Shown here: piece by piece, positions 15,756 through 23,813 of the stretch | Numbering within the stretch: position 1 is the stretch's first letter | Layout of the letters: every line of letters starts with the position of its first letter | From: a virus | Length of the DNA stretch: 64,000 nucleotides | Virus record (IMG/VR): IMGVR_UViG_3300004806_000019 | Location: 20,224-84,223 of that record | Strand: one strand, 5' to 3' | Program-made: the position numbers and the translations under genes | Notes under the pieces: generated by a model | What the model saw: the letters and a program-made list of their open reading frames with translations, nothing else | Databases searched by the model: none | Told to the model about the DNA's origin: nothing

Positions 15756-16913
15756 ATGACCGCTAAATATTTGAAAGATGGCGAAGGCTTCAAGTTTCCA
15801 ACTGAGTTCGGATTTCGCGGCTCGGCGGAAGGTCGGCATGACGCCAAGCGTCAGCCTGTTATTGATGACCAGGAATATGGAGATGGGTCTTATATTTCTC
15901 GTCAGAAGAGGGCTAAGGGTGGCGACGTTGGTGCGGAGATTCATCCGAAAGAAGATATGAAGGTTCATGGTAGAAACGCTAAGAGTGAGCGATATGCCAA
16001 ACCTGAAGATCGTGATGAGAATGTGTTAGGGACTGAGAAAGAGAACTTCAAATCAGATCCTGATTCTTATAATGAGTATCGTGCTGCTGCTGAAGGTGGT
16101 CGTGCTCATTATGATGTTGGTGGGAATGTTGTTCCGCCTCCTGGTGCTCCTGGTGCTGGATGGCAGGGGCGTTTCCAGGGAGCGCCAATGCAGCGGCCAC
16201 CAATGCCAATGCCGCAACAAGGTGCAATGCCACAGGGCGCAATGCCGCAACGGCCTATGCCTCCCATGGGGCGTCCTATGCCGCAAGGAATGTCACCGCA
16301 GGCTATGCCACAAGGAATGTCACAGCAGGGAATGATGCAGCGTCCAGGCGGAATGCCTCCTGGTATGCCACAGCGTCCTGGTATGCCTCCAATGGGGGCG
16401 CCACAAGGTGGAATGCCGCAAGGTATGCCTTTAGCTAGGGCAAAAGGTGGCCGGATGTGTCGTGCCGATGGTGGGGCCTCTGAGCCTGAAAAGAAAGATG
16501 ATCCAATTTACGATGAGATGATGAGGCAGGATCAGGGTAGCCGGGATCATCAGATTCCTAATCCTGAGAAAAGTTCTCCTGCTGATGGACGGTTGCATCG
16601 TGCAGATGGTGGTCCTGCGGGACAAGAGCCAACTATTTCCATGCCATTATCTACGGCTCAGACAATGGCGCAGAATTTAGTTCAGGCAGGTAAGGCGGCT
16701 GGGCAACGTGCTCAATATGGTATGACAGGTGGTTTGGCTAATACCGCTAGGTTTGGCGCTCAAGGGAATCAAATCCCTCCATCTCACATTGCATTACCTC
16801 CGCAACCGAATGATATTAGCCGCCTAGGCCAGCAAAACACTGGATTAGGCTCCGGAGCACCGGGTAAGCCGGTTGCTATGGCCAAGGGTGGTCACGCAAA
16901 GAAGCGGTATTAA
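15756..16913 (+). CDS. Met/Pro/Gln-rich low-complexity protein with AKGG motifs
   Basis: 385 residues. The N-terminus reads YLKDGEGFKFPTEFGFRG. Residues about 140-225 are built of variations of MPQGM/PMPQ with Met near every third position. The C-terminus ends MAKGGHAKKRY. Motifs of the type AKGG or ADGG occur near residues 54, 228, 283 and at the end. The next gene has nearly the same beginning and end but a His-rich middle, so the two are paralogues with swapped centres. Function is unknown; a virion component is likely. TAAGGAG precedes the start. The repeat region is prone to expansion or contraction. Confidence 0.75.
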   Translation: MTAKYLKDGEGFKFPTEFGFRGSAEGRHDAKRQPVIDDQEYGDGSYISRQKRAKGGDVGAEIHPKEDMKVHGRNAKSERYAKPEDRDENVLGTEKENFKSDPDSYNEYRAAAEGGRAHYDVGGNVVPPPGAPGAGWQGRFQGAPMQRPPMPMPQQGAMPQGAMPQRPMPPMGRPMPQGMSPQAMPQGMSQQGMMQRPGGMPPGMPQRPGMPPMGAPQGGMPQGMPLARAKGGRMCRADGGASEPEKKDDPIYDEMMRQDQGSRDHQIPNPEKSSPADGRLHRADGGPAGQEPTISMPLSTAQTMAQNLVQAGKAAGQRAQYGMTGGLANTARFGAQGNQIPPSHIALPPQPNDISRLGQQNTGLGSGAPGKPVAMAKGGHAKKRY

Positions 16914-16932
16914 GAGAAGAAAGGTTAAGGAT

Positions 16933-18036
16933 ATGGTTCATCATCTTAAAGACGGCGAGGACTTTGGCCCTAGCCATTTTTCCAAAGACTTCGGTTTCCA
17001 CGGAAGCTCATCTGGTGTCGGTCCTGGCAAGCATCATTCCAAGGCGACACATCTGCCAGAGCGTCAGAGTCCTTCGGATCTGAGCGCAAAGCATGTTTCC
17101 CCTGGAGACAATACCTACCGCAAAGGTGGTGAAGTCGGTCACGCTCATCCCCATGGCCATCATGTGGTTGAAGTCGAACACCATGAAGATGGTAGTGTTA
17201 CACATCACCATGCTCATGGTGGCATGACCCATCACCATGCAGATGGACACATCTCTCATCACCATGCTCATGGTGGGGAGATCAGCGCCCATGAAGGTCA
17301 TCAAGGACATCATGGCGGTCATTCATCCGTTCATGCTCATCCTCATGGTCATCATGTGACCCATGTAGAGTCTCTGCATGATGGCAGTGAAGTCCATCAT
17401 CATTCTCATGGTGGTTATACGATCCATCATGCTCATGGTGGCGTGTCTCATCACGGCGCTCATGGTGAGACTGCTGGCAATGGTCAGGCTGGCCATGCTC
17501 GTCATACAGAAGCTGAGTATATGCCGAAGGGTAAAAACGGCGGATTTGAGGATGAAGACCAGTATACTGAGTATGAAGCCCATGAGGCCAAGCTCCGTAA
17601 AGGGGGTCAACCGAAGCACGGTAAACACCCTTTTCAGACTGAGGAAGCATACGATGATGGAGAAGAGCATGAAGCGATGAGCGGGAAAGGTTCTTATGCT
17701 CGTGGCGGTCATGCTGGTCATCCTGACTATGCTGAAGATAAGGCGATGATTGAGAAGGGTTTCCGTCAGCATGACGAGCATATGCACGGCGGAAAGCATG
17801 AGCAAATTCATCTGGCTCGTGGTGGTCTTCCTCCTGCGTTACGCGCTGGTAAGCCTCCGATTGGTCAGGCTCCTCGCCCGTCTCGTCAGGTAACTCCTCG
17901 TCAGGCGGTTCCATTAGGTGGGGCGCCGATGGGTGTTGAGCCGAGTGCTGAACCGAATGCTGCCGGGTCCGAACAGGGTATTCCGCAGCTTCGCAAAGGT
18001 GGTCAGGCTCATCATAAGAAGCATCATCGGTATTAA
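16933..18036 (+). CDS. Histidine-rich low-complexity protein
   Basis: 367 residues. The start at ATG 16933 gives HHLKDGEDFGPSHFSKDF and FGFHG, matching the preceding paralogue; the reading frame upstream of that ATG overlaps the previous gene and is dismissed. Residues about 70-195 are packed with HAHGG, HHHAHGG and HPHGHH units, dozens of histidines that would bind Zn, Ni or Cu ions. The end reads LRKGGQAHHKKHHRY, again like the neighbour. KGG/RGG motifs recur near residues 63, 222, 256, 295 and the C-terminus. A metal-binding or metal-stabilised virion protein is a reasonable guess; nothing shows it directly. Confidence 0.75.
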   Translation: MVHHLKDGEDFGPSHFSKDFGFHGSSSGVGPGKHHSKATHLPERQSPSDLSAKHVSPGDNTYRKGGEVGHAHPHGHHVVEVEHHEDGSVTHHHAHGGMTHHHADGHISHHHAHGGEISAHEGHQGHHGGHSSVHAHPHGHHVTHVESLHDGSEVHHHSHGGYTIHHAHGGVSHHGAHGETAGNGQAGHARHTEAEYMPKGKNGGFEDEDQYTEYEAHEAKLRKGGQPKHGKHPFQTEEAYDDGEEHEAMSGKGSYARGGHAGHPDYAEDKAMIEKGFRQHDEHMHGGKHEQIHLARGGLPPALRAGKPPIGQAPRPSRQVTPRQAVPLGGAPMGVEPSAEPNAAGSEQGIPQLRKGGQAHHKKHHRY

Positions 18037-18037
18037 T

Positions 18038-18304
18038 ATGAATGGTCCTGTCTCTCAAGCTCAGATCCAGACACTTCTTGAATGGGCTGACTTCTGGGAC
18101 AGGGCCGTTGATATTGAAGGGAAAGATGAAATTTCCTTTCTTCTTCGCCGGGTAGCAATGAAGATTGCTGGAATTATGGGAGTTGAAAATGCCATACCGG
18201 AGCGAGTCTCAGAAGAGGTTGATGCTTGCATCAGCACACAACAAGAGTTTTGCTCAGAAGGTGGGGATCCCCCAGAAGACAGCAAAGAAGTTCGTGAAAG
18301 ATAG
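18038..18304 (+). CDS. Small helical protein overlapping the next gene
   Basis: 88 residues, helical: SQAQIQTLLEWADFWDRAVD and SFLLRRVAMKIAGIMG. The start ATG 18038 lies one base after the previous stop. The last 38 codons share DNA with the gene starting at 18189 in another frame, and the protein becomes polar there. No family is recognised. I consider it real because the first 60 residues look like folded protein and fill an otherwise empty gap. Confidence 0.55.
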   Translation: MNGPVSQAQIQTLLEWADFWDRAVDIEGKDEISFLLRRVAMKIAGIMGVENAIPERVSEEVDACISTQQEFCSEGGDPPEDSKEVRER

Positions 18305-18386
18305 TTCGGGACAAGACACTTCAAATCTTCCTGAACGTGTGGAAAAATGCTCTGGCGGGACTGCTTCCCGTCCTTTCAGGTGGTGA
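18189..18386 (+). CDS. Small conserved phage-type protein (SESQKRLM motif)
   Basis: 65 residues beginning MPYRSESQKRLMLASAHN, followed by FAQKVGIPQKTAKKFVKDS. This pattern (Ser-x-x-Gln-x-x-Leu-Met, then K-VGI and AKxFV) is common in short phage proteins of unknown role near virion genes. GGGAG lies six bases upstream of ATG 18189. It overlaps the previous gene by 116 bases in a different frame. The tail after residue 45 looks disordered. Confidence 0.65.
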   Translation: MPYRSESQKRLMLASAHNKSFAQKVGIPQKTAKKFVKDSSGQDTSNLPERVEKCSGGTASRPFRW

Positions 18387-18389
18387 GAT

Positions 18390-18692
18390 ATGGCGACTCT
18401 TTATATTACTGAGGTATCTGCCCTTGGATATGACATGACTCTTGGAACAGTCCCGGCTCCGAGAGTTCCTGCACTTGCTGAACAAGCTGTTCCCATTACA
18501 GGGGCATCTGTTCAAAGTAATCCATTTAATGTCTCCACCAGTATAATTCTTGTGAATACAGACTCTGCCTGTTCGTTGGCGTTTGGCCCAAATCCATTGG
18601 CTCAAATAACAGCGCATCGTTTGGGGGCAAACGAGACTCGGTTTTATTCGGTCATTCCTGGCCAATGCCTTGCTGTTATTGCAAATATGTAA
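18390..18692 (+). CDS. Small beta-rich virion-type protein
   Basis: 100 residues, hydrophobic strands alternating with Gly/Pro/Asn turns (STSIILVNTDSACSLAFG, ARETRFYS-like end), resembling small head or tail decoration proteins. AGGTGGTGAG precedes ATG 18390. No cysteine pair, membrane segment or enzymatic motif. Function is unknown; structural by context. Confidence 0.6.
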   Translation: MATLYITEVSALGYDMTLGTVPAPRVPALAEQAVPITGASVQSNPFNVSTSIILVNTDSACSLAFGPNPLAQITAHRLGANETRFYSVIPGQCLAVIANM

Positions 18693-18706
18693 TCGGAGTA
18701 AAAGAT

Positions 18707-19372
18707 ATGATGGGTGGTTCCTCTCCTCCGAATGCACAAGCGATTGACGGGTTTATCTCTCTCGTAAATGTTCTTAGCGATCCTGACGGTGTTAAGAAGA
18801 CAGTGGCCCAATTAGCTGAAGCTAAGAAGGCGCATGATACTTCTGCAAAGGTTGCTAAAGACGCTCATGCAAAGGCGATTGCAAAGGCGCGTGAGGTTGA
18901 TGCAAAGGTTTCCGATCTTGAAAAGCGGGAGAAGGCTCTTCAGGAATCATTGGCACGACACCTTGAAGATAAAGCTTCTTTGGAAGCTGCCCGTAAGACG
19001 CATGATGCGTTGATGGCTGCACATAACCAGCATGTTCAGAATCTTCATTCTCAGATCTCAGGGCAGAATCAGAATATGGTTCTGGCTCTGGAGGAAGAGA
19101 AGCGGAAGGTTGCTGAACTTACGGCGGCTTTAGAGCAAGAGCGTATGGAAGTTGCGCGTCAGGCTTCTGAGCTTGCTCGTCGCAGTAACGATATGCTGGC
19201 TCAACATACTCTTATGCAGAGTTCGGTAGATCAGCAGCTTAAAGAAGCTGCTAATAAAATGGATGAAGTAAATTCAAGATTGTCTGCATTGGAAAAGCGG
19301 GAGTCTCTGGTTTCTGCAAAGGAAGCAGATCTTCAGCTTAAACATAGCAAATTGCGCGACATTCTTAGTTAG
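18707..19372 (+). CDS. Coiled-coil protein
   Basis: 221 residues. After a short N-terminus (NAQAIDGFISLVNVL) nearly the whole protein is charged heptad-like helix from about residue 35 to the end, with Lys/Glu/Ala/Leu repeats such as KVSDLEKREKALQESLARH. ATG 18707 has CGGAG eight bases upstream; the longer frame from 18665 overlaps the previous gene without need. Long coiled coils in this position may be fibre stalks, scaffold-like or internal proteins; I cannot choose between them. Confidence 0.7.
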   Translation: MMGGSSPPNAQAIDGFISLVNVLSDPDGVKKTVAQLAEAKKAHDTSAKVAKDAHAKAIAKAREVDAKVSDLEKREKALQESLARHLEDKASLEAARKTHDALMAAHNQHVQNLHSQISGQNQNMVLALEEEKRKVAELTAALEQERMEVARQASELARRSNDMLAQHTLMQSSVDQQLKEAANKMDEVNSRLSALEKRESLVSAKEADLQLKHSKLRDILS

Positions 19373-19382
19373 GAGATGGTTA

Positions 19383-19823
19383 ATGCCAAAATCTACAAAC
19401 ACTTGTAACGCTATTTTGGCGTTGATCTTTAATGCGACGACATGGACATCGATGGCACAAAATGCTACGGCATCGCCATATACAAGTCTGTATCTATCTC
19501 TGCATAACTCCACAGGGCCGGGACTCACGGACTCTCAGACTGTGAACGAAACAGCTTATACAAACTATGCTCGGGTTGGCGTAACCCGTGCCTCTGGTGC
19601 TGGTGGCTGGACAGTTAGCACGAATACCTCAACCAATGCTTCTTTGACGCAGTTTGCTCAGTGCGGTGCTTCTGGCGACACATTGACATATGTGGCGATT
19701 GGAACGGCATCGAGTGGTACAGGGCATGTGCTGTATGAGGGGGCTTTGAATAGTAATCTTGTTGTGTCCAACGGGATTCAGCCTCAATTCGCCGCTACAA
19801 GCTTGACGATCACAGAGTCATAG
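19383..19823 (+). CDS. Phage structural protein of unknown role
   Basis: 146 residues. The sequence has the look of a widespread phage virion family: NATTWTSMAQNATASPYTSL, YLSLHNS, then NETAYTNYARVGVTR with SGAGGWTV. It is predicted all-beta. AGGAGATGG precedes ATG 19383. It closes this stretch of structural genes; a promoter for the following HNH gene lies across its last bases. Probably a decoration or fibre-associated protein. Confidence 0.65.
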   Translation: MPKSTNTCNAILALIFNATTWTSMAQNATASPYTSLYLSLHNSTGPGLTDSQTVNETAYTNYARVGVTRASGAGGWTVSTNTSTNASLTQFAQCGASGDTLTYVAIGTASSGTGHVLYEGALNSNLVVSNGIQPQFAATSLTITES

Positions 19824-19832
19824 TGATATGAT
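19803..19832 (+). promoter_or_regulatory. Sigma70-like promoter before the HNH gene
   Basis: TTGACG (19803-19808) and TATGAT (19827-19832) are spaced by 18 bases, each five of six to consensus. The promoter lies over the end of the previous gene and 36 bases before GTG 19868. CTCATTGGAT at 19837-19846, just downstream of the -10, differs by one base from the operator-like repeats at 9764-9792. Confidence 0.5.
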
Positions 19833-19867
19833 ATTCCTCATTGGATTAAATTACCTGTGAGGAAAAA

Positions 19868-20668
19868 GTGATCAAGAAACGCAGTCAAGCTGAAATAGAT
19901 TTTGCACTTGAGCTTTATAATGAGCTTGGTAGCGCATACAAAGTTGCCACTCGTATGGGCCTATCAAACAAAGCGGTCTATCGTATGCTTCACGATGCTG
20001 GTGCAGATATTCCTGGTTGGACAGATCCTAAACCGCGAAAACTAAAGTTTGATGGGGATAGCGCGAAAGCAGTAATAGAAGACTATTTATCTGGCATGTC
20101 TTGGGCTGATATGCGGGTAAAATACGGGGCCGCTGACTATGCCATGCGTGAGTGTGTTCGGAGAGCAGGGATAAAACTTCGGGATCATGGCGGTCAGCGC
20201 CGCAGAATTACAGATCAGGAAGAACAAGAAATTGTTGGCTTGCTGAAATCTGGATTAAAGCAGGTTGCGGTATCTGCAAAGTTTGGTTGTCACCAAGGTA
20301 TCGTAAGCAAAATCGCCATTAAGCATGGAGTATCTGACGGTCGAAAAGCGTCTGGTGAAAGACATGGAAGCTGGAAGGGTGGGGTTGTCAAAAATGGCGA
20401 GGGATATGTTTTGGAGAGGATTTATCCAGACGATCCTAATTTCGGCATGGCGGGGCGCAGCGGGTACGTCCCACAGCATCGTTTGGTTATGGCTAGAAGT
20501 TTGAGGCGCAATATTTCGCCATATGAATCTGTCCACCATATCAATGGTGATAGAACAGATAATCGCCTTGAAAACCTTCAGCTTAGATATGGCAAGCATG
20601 GCAAAGGTGTTGTTCTTACCTGTCGCTGTTGCGGCTCTCATGACATAGAGGCATCTAATCTTGACTGA
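19868..20668 (+). CDS. HNH homing-type endonuclease with N-terminal DNA-binding region
   Basis: 266 residues. Residues 1-160 contain repeated helix-turn-helix-like segments (AYKVATRMGLSNKAVYRML; GLKQVAVSAKFGCHQGIVSK). The HNH part follows: GYVPQHRLVMARSL, then VHHINGDRTDNRLENLQL with the His-His and Asn of the ββα-metal fold. The end holds CRCCG. Free-standing HNH enzymes of this type cut DNA at or near their insertion site and spread among phages. GAGGA sits before GTG 19868, and it has its own promoter. Located amid structural genes, it is probably a selfish insertion; a regulatory role cannot be excluded. Confidence 0.87.
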   Translation: MIKKRSQAEIDFALELYNELGSAYKVATRMGLSNKAVYRMLHDAGADIPGWTDPKPRKLKFDGDSAKAVIEDYLSGMSWADMRVKYGAADYAMRECVRRAGIKLRDHGGQRRRITDQEEQEIVGLLKSGLKQVAVSAKFGCHQGIVSKIAIKHGVSDGRKASGERHGSWKGGVVKNGEGYVLERIYPDDPNFGMAGRSGYVPQHRLVMARSLRRNISPYESVHHINGDRTDNRLENLQLRYGKHGKGVVLTCRCCGSHDIEASNLD

Positions 20669-20915
20669 TTGTCGCACTAAATTAGAGCGGTGGCTTGATA
20701 ATCATATCGGGCTACCGCTTTATTATTGTTCTGGTTGCCAACGGCCTGTGAAGGTCGTTAAGACAAAAATTCATCGCAAGTGTGATTGCACTGATATCGT
20801 AAATGCTCCTCGTAAGGTGTTTCTGCATGGAGCGCATGACAAGCCTAGCCTGGAATATCGCTTGATGGTAAAATTTCATCAAATTGCATCGTCTATTACA
20901 GGGAGGAATGTATGA
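20661..20915 (+). CDS. Small Cys-containing protein
   Basis: 84 residues from TTG 20661, which overlaps the HNH stop. CSGC and CDC (residues about 23-44) form a possible zinc-binding pair; the rest is basic and helical. No family is recognised. The start is uncertain because no clear Shine-Dalgarno precedes it. It is co-transcribed with the HNH gene by position. Confidence 0.5.
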   Translation: MTDCRTKLERWLDNHIGLPLYYCSGCQRPVKVVKTKIHRKCDCTDIVNAPRKVFLHGAHDKPSLEYRLMVKFHQIASSITGRNV

Positions 20916-21115
20916 GTGTTTTTTATTGTGGTGAGTGTGATGCTCCTGCTGAGTGCAAAGACAATCCAGAGGGTGGAGTTGTTTTTGTTCGATCTTGTGA
21001 TCATGGCGAGGATAAGCCTGTTTTCTCTAGGGATAAGCCTCCAAATGTTCTTAAAGTGATTACTACTGACCCGAATATGGAAGCAAACCTGACGGGAACG
21101 AGTTCTCTGACGTGA
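20912..21115 (+). CDS. Small CxxC protein
   Basis: 67 residues: FYCGECDAP, then AECKD and RSCDHGE, which could bind one zinc ion. GGGAGGAAT precedes ATG 20912, and the start overlaps the previous stop. Function is unknown. Confidence 0.55.
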   Translation: MSVFYCGECDAPAECKDNPEGGVVFVRSCDHGEDKPVFSRDKPPNVLKVITTDPNMEANLTGTSSLT

Positions 21116-21261
21116 CACACGCGGAAGAATTTGCTTTGATGAAGTCTGATCCGCAGGCTTTGTTCAATTATTATCTTGATCTCTTGCAGAGTGGAACTGT
21201 GCTGGACGATGCTCAAGTGGTAAAGCTTGAGTATTGCAAGTCTATGCTGGGGCTATTATGA
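21112..21261 (+). CDS. Tiny helical protein (49 residues)
   Basis: GTG 21112 overlaps the previous stop as GTGA, and the stop at 21259-21261 overlaps the next ATG as ATGA. The product begins VTHAEEFALMKSDPQALFNY and is helical throughout. Such exact stop-start overlaps on both sides support a real gene despite its size. Function is unknown. Confidence 0.55.
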   Translation: MTHAEEFALMKSDPQALFNYYLDLLQSGTVLDDAQVVKLEYCKSMLGLL

Positions 21262-22592
21262 GCCTTTATAGCGTCAGTCAGTTAGCCTCGGCTGAGAACA
21301 ATGGGCAATCGTACTTTGCCTGTTGGAAGAAGGCTCCAACGCAAACGACGGGGGCGAATTACTGGTTTGATCTGAACATGTCACCAGGAAGCCCCCCTCC
21401 TAATTATTATATTGGCACACCCAGCAATTACGTCCCCAATGGGTATGTTGAGAATCTGGGGATTCCTCATGGACAGAACGTTAATGCTGTCGGTTATCAG
21501 AAGTATCTGAAGACGTTTATGCTGCTGAATGGAACGGCCTCGGCGGTTCCGTTGCCTTGCATTTTATATGATAACGTTGGGTTCTACCCGTTTCTTGACG
21601 AGTCAACTCCTGGTGTCCAGCCGACAGTACAAGGGAGCTTGCCTCAAAGATGGATACCCACACAGACGGCTTATCTTGGATCTGAAGTGGCGACACAGGT
21701 TCCTGTGAGTGGGACAACTGGGTTCACAGCATCAGCAAACTGCACTTTGTCTAATCCTGGGTCTGTGATCCAGATGAATGTGACTGCCGCATCTCCGTAT
21801 GCACAGACGACGATGACGGTTGTTCCTGAGCAGACATATCGATGTGAGTTTCAGTTTAGTGGATTTAGCTCTTCTGCTGGGGCTGTTACGGTGTATGGGG
21901 GAACGACATCGACCAATGGTGTTGGTGATAACTTCTCATTTGCGTTTGGGGCGAATGGAACGATTAACACCAACTTTTTTAACGTAACGAGGTCATTTAC
22001 GTTTGTTGCGAAGGGGACGACGTTTAACTTTAACTGGGGCATGGGGGCTTCAGCGCTTAATGGTGACACGTCAACATTAAACTATCTTTCTGTGAAGCCC
22101 GTTATGAACATGCTTCCTGCTTCTCAGAATCAATGTCTGCAAATGATGCCCACGGTTGTGGCCGGTCATTCGGGTATCCCTGTTTATTTTGTGCAGTATA
22201 CAAATCAGGATGGTTTGCCTAATCGCTGGGCTGGCCCGATTTATGGGACAACGCAAGCAGTTAATGGAACCATTCTTTCTGCGTCACCGAACTCTAGCGC
22301 CATGGCGAATACCCCATTTCTGACGCTTCAATATGGAGATATTGGCGTTAGGACGGTTGATTCGATTATGTTTACAACGCTTGATGTCGGGTTGATTTCG
22401 ATGGGTTTGGTTCGTCCGATAGTCAATTTTGCGTTACGAACTATTGATGCTCCGGTAGAAATGGATTTTTTTAAAGATTGGTCTAAACTGCCAACGATAC
22501 CGGATGATGCTGGTCTTGCTATAGTTTGCAATCCTCAAGGAACGTTAGCAGCAACGATATTTTGGGGATCGATCCAAACAATTTGGGGTTAA
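21258..22592 (+). CDS. Fibre-like virion protein, paralogue of the next gene
   Basis: 444 residues from ATG 21258 (overlap with the previous stop). The N-terminal 120 residues (SLYSVSQLASAENNGQSYFA, YWFDLNMSPGSPPPNYYIG) align by eye with the start of the next protein (MDQLVAAMSNGQRWRADWNK, LWYDLYQGGGNP), so they are tandem paralogues. The middle is beta-rich, resembling carbohydrate-binding jelly-roll segments. The end FWGSIQTIWG also matches the neighbour's NLDFVWG. Probably a capsid or tail fibre component. Confidence 0.7.
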   Translation: MSLYSVSQLASAENNGQSYFACWKKAPTQTTGANYWFDLNMSPGSPPPNYYIGTPSNYVPNGYVENLGIPHGQNVNAVGYQKYLKTFMLLNGTASAVPLPCILYDNVGFYPFLDESTPGVQPTVQGSLPQRWIPTQTAYLGSEVATQVPVSGTTGFTASANCTLSNPGSVIQMNVTAASPYAQTTMTVVPEQTYRCEFQFSGFSSSAGAVTVYGGTTSTNGVGDNFSFAFGANGTINTNFFNVTRSFTFVAKGTTFNFNWGMGASALNGDTSTLNYLSVKPVMNMLPASQNQCLQMMPTVVAGHSGIPVYFVQYTNQDGLPNRWAGPIYGTTQAVNGTILSASPNSSAMANTPFLTLQYGDIGVRTVDSIMFTTLDVGLISMGLVRPIVNFALRTIDAPVEMDFFKDWSKLPTIPDDAGLAIVCNPQGTLAATIFWGSIQTIWG

Positions 22593-22595
22593 AAA

Positions 22596-23807
22596 ATGAC
22601 TATTCTCAGTATGGATCAGCTAGTTGCCGCGATGTCGAATGGGCAGAGGTGGAGGGCTGACTGGAACAAGAACTGGTTGGGAACTTCTGCTCAGACGGCT
22701 GGTCTTTGGTATGACCTGTATCAGGGAGGCGGGAACCCAGCGGCTGGATCTCTGAACCCCGGTGGTCCTGCTTTGGCATTTCAGCCGATGTGGGATACAC
22801 AGCCGACAAACGCCTCTGGCATTCTGCACGGTGGTAATGTGGGGTTGGGTTATTCTGGATATACCAAAAGCATCCTTAACGCCTCAGTGTTCAGTGCGGC
22901 GGCAACGACGGCCCCTACTGTTCTGATGCTGGTTGATATCCAGGGCTTGTTTACGCTCGGTGGAACGACAACGGGTGCTCAGACGGTTGTGACCTCGGCA
23001 ACGGTCACAGCGACTAACTCTACAAACTTGTTGCTGACTTACTCCTCAACGTTTGATCCATATACCTCGATCTTCTGTTTTAGCATTTCCAACTCTGGTG
23101 GATCGCTACCGGGCAACCTTAATGCCAGTCAGGTTTACTATGGGGTGCGGCAGTCATCGACGACTTGCTGGGTATCGACCAGCTACTATAATGCGTTGAA
23201 TGCTGTTTATGTTGCTTACAGTTCGGCTGGTTCCGGCACGAACACAATTGTCCAGCAGATGCCGCGCTATAGTCAGAACTGGTCAACTGCCACGACCTCG
23301 ACAATCGGCCTGTCCTCGACGGCTGGCGCTGGTGTCCAGTGCTTTGCAGTTGCCGCTGGTGGCGCGATGGGTACAACTACTGGCACATTGACACTGACTT
23401 ATACGAACTCGGCTGGCACGGCTTCTCGTGCGACTCCGTCTTCCCCGGCTTTGCCGACATGTACGGCAACGGCTATTCAAGGTAACGTGGTTTATAGTGG
23501 TACGGCCTCTGGTAAGTACGGGCCATTCATGCCATTGCAGGCTGGTGACGCGGGTATTCGTGTTCCGACTGCTATTAACCTGTCGTCAACATATACGTCT
23601 GGAACTTTGGCGTTTGTTTTGGCGCGACCATTGTTGACCGTCCCCGTCACAACCGTTGGGGTCGCGGGTGAGAGAGATCTGGTTAATCAGCTTCCCAGCA
23701 TGCCAGTAGTACAGGATGGGGCCTGTTTAGCATGGATACAGTATGCAGGATCAGCAACGCCGACAAATAGTAGTTACTTTGGAAATCTGGACTTTGTTTG
23801 GGGATGA
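22596..23807 (+). CDS. Fibre-like virion protein, paralogue of the previous gene
   Basis: 403 residues, starting three bases after the previous stop. The N-terminal domain and the short C-terminal hydrophobic end are shared with the upstream paralogue, while the middle (about 130-310) is an unrelated Ser/Thr-rich beta region. Keeping both ends and changing the middle suggests conserved particle-attachment ends and a variable exposed part. No enzymatic motif was found. Confidence 0.7.
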   Translation: MTILSMDQLVAAMSNGQRWRADWNKNWLGTSAQTAGLWYDLYQGGGNPAAGSLNPGGPALAFQPMWDTQPTNASGILHGGNVGLGYSGYTKSILNASVFSAAATTAPTVLMLVDIQGLFTLGGTTTGAQTVVTSATVTATNSTNLLLTYSSTFDPYTSIFCFSISNSGGSLPGNLNASQVYYGVRQSSTTCWVSTSYYNALNAVYVAYSSAGSGTNTIVQQMPRYSQNWSTATTSTIGLSSTAGAGVQCFAVAAGGAMGTTTGTLTLTYTNSAGTASRATPSSPALPTCTATAIQGNVVYSGTASGKYGPFMPLQAGDAGIRVPTAINLSSTYTSGTLAFVLARPLLTVPVTTVGVAGERDLVNQLPSMPVVQDGACLAWIQYAGSATPTNSSYFGNLDFVWG

Positions 23808-23813
23808 TTTATT

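Noticed and set aside
17282-18058. 258-residue minus-strand frame opposite the His-rich gene
   Set aside because: The repeated His codons (CAT/CAC) create long open antisense frames; the plus-strand product shares both ends with a paralogue, which supports that strand.
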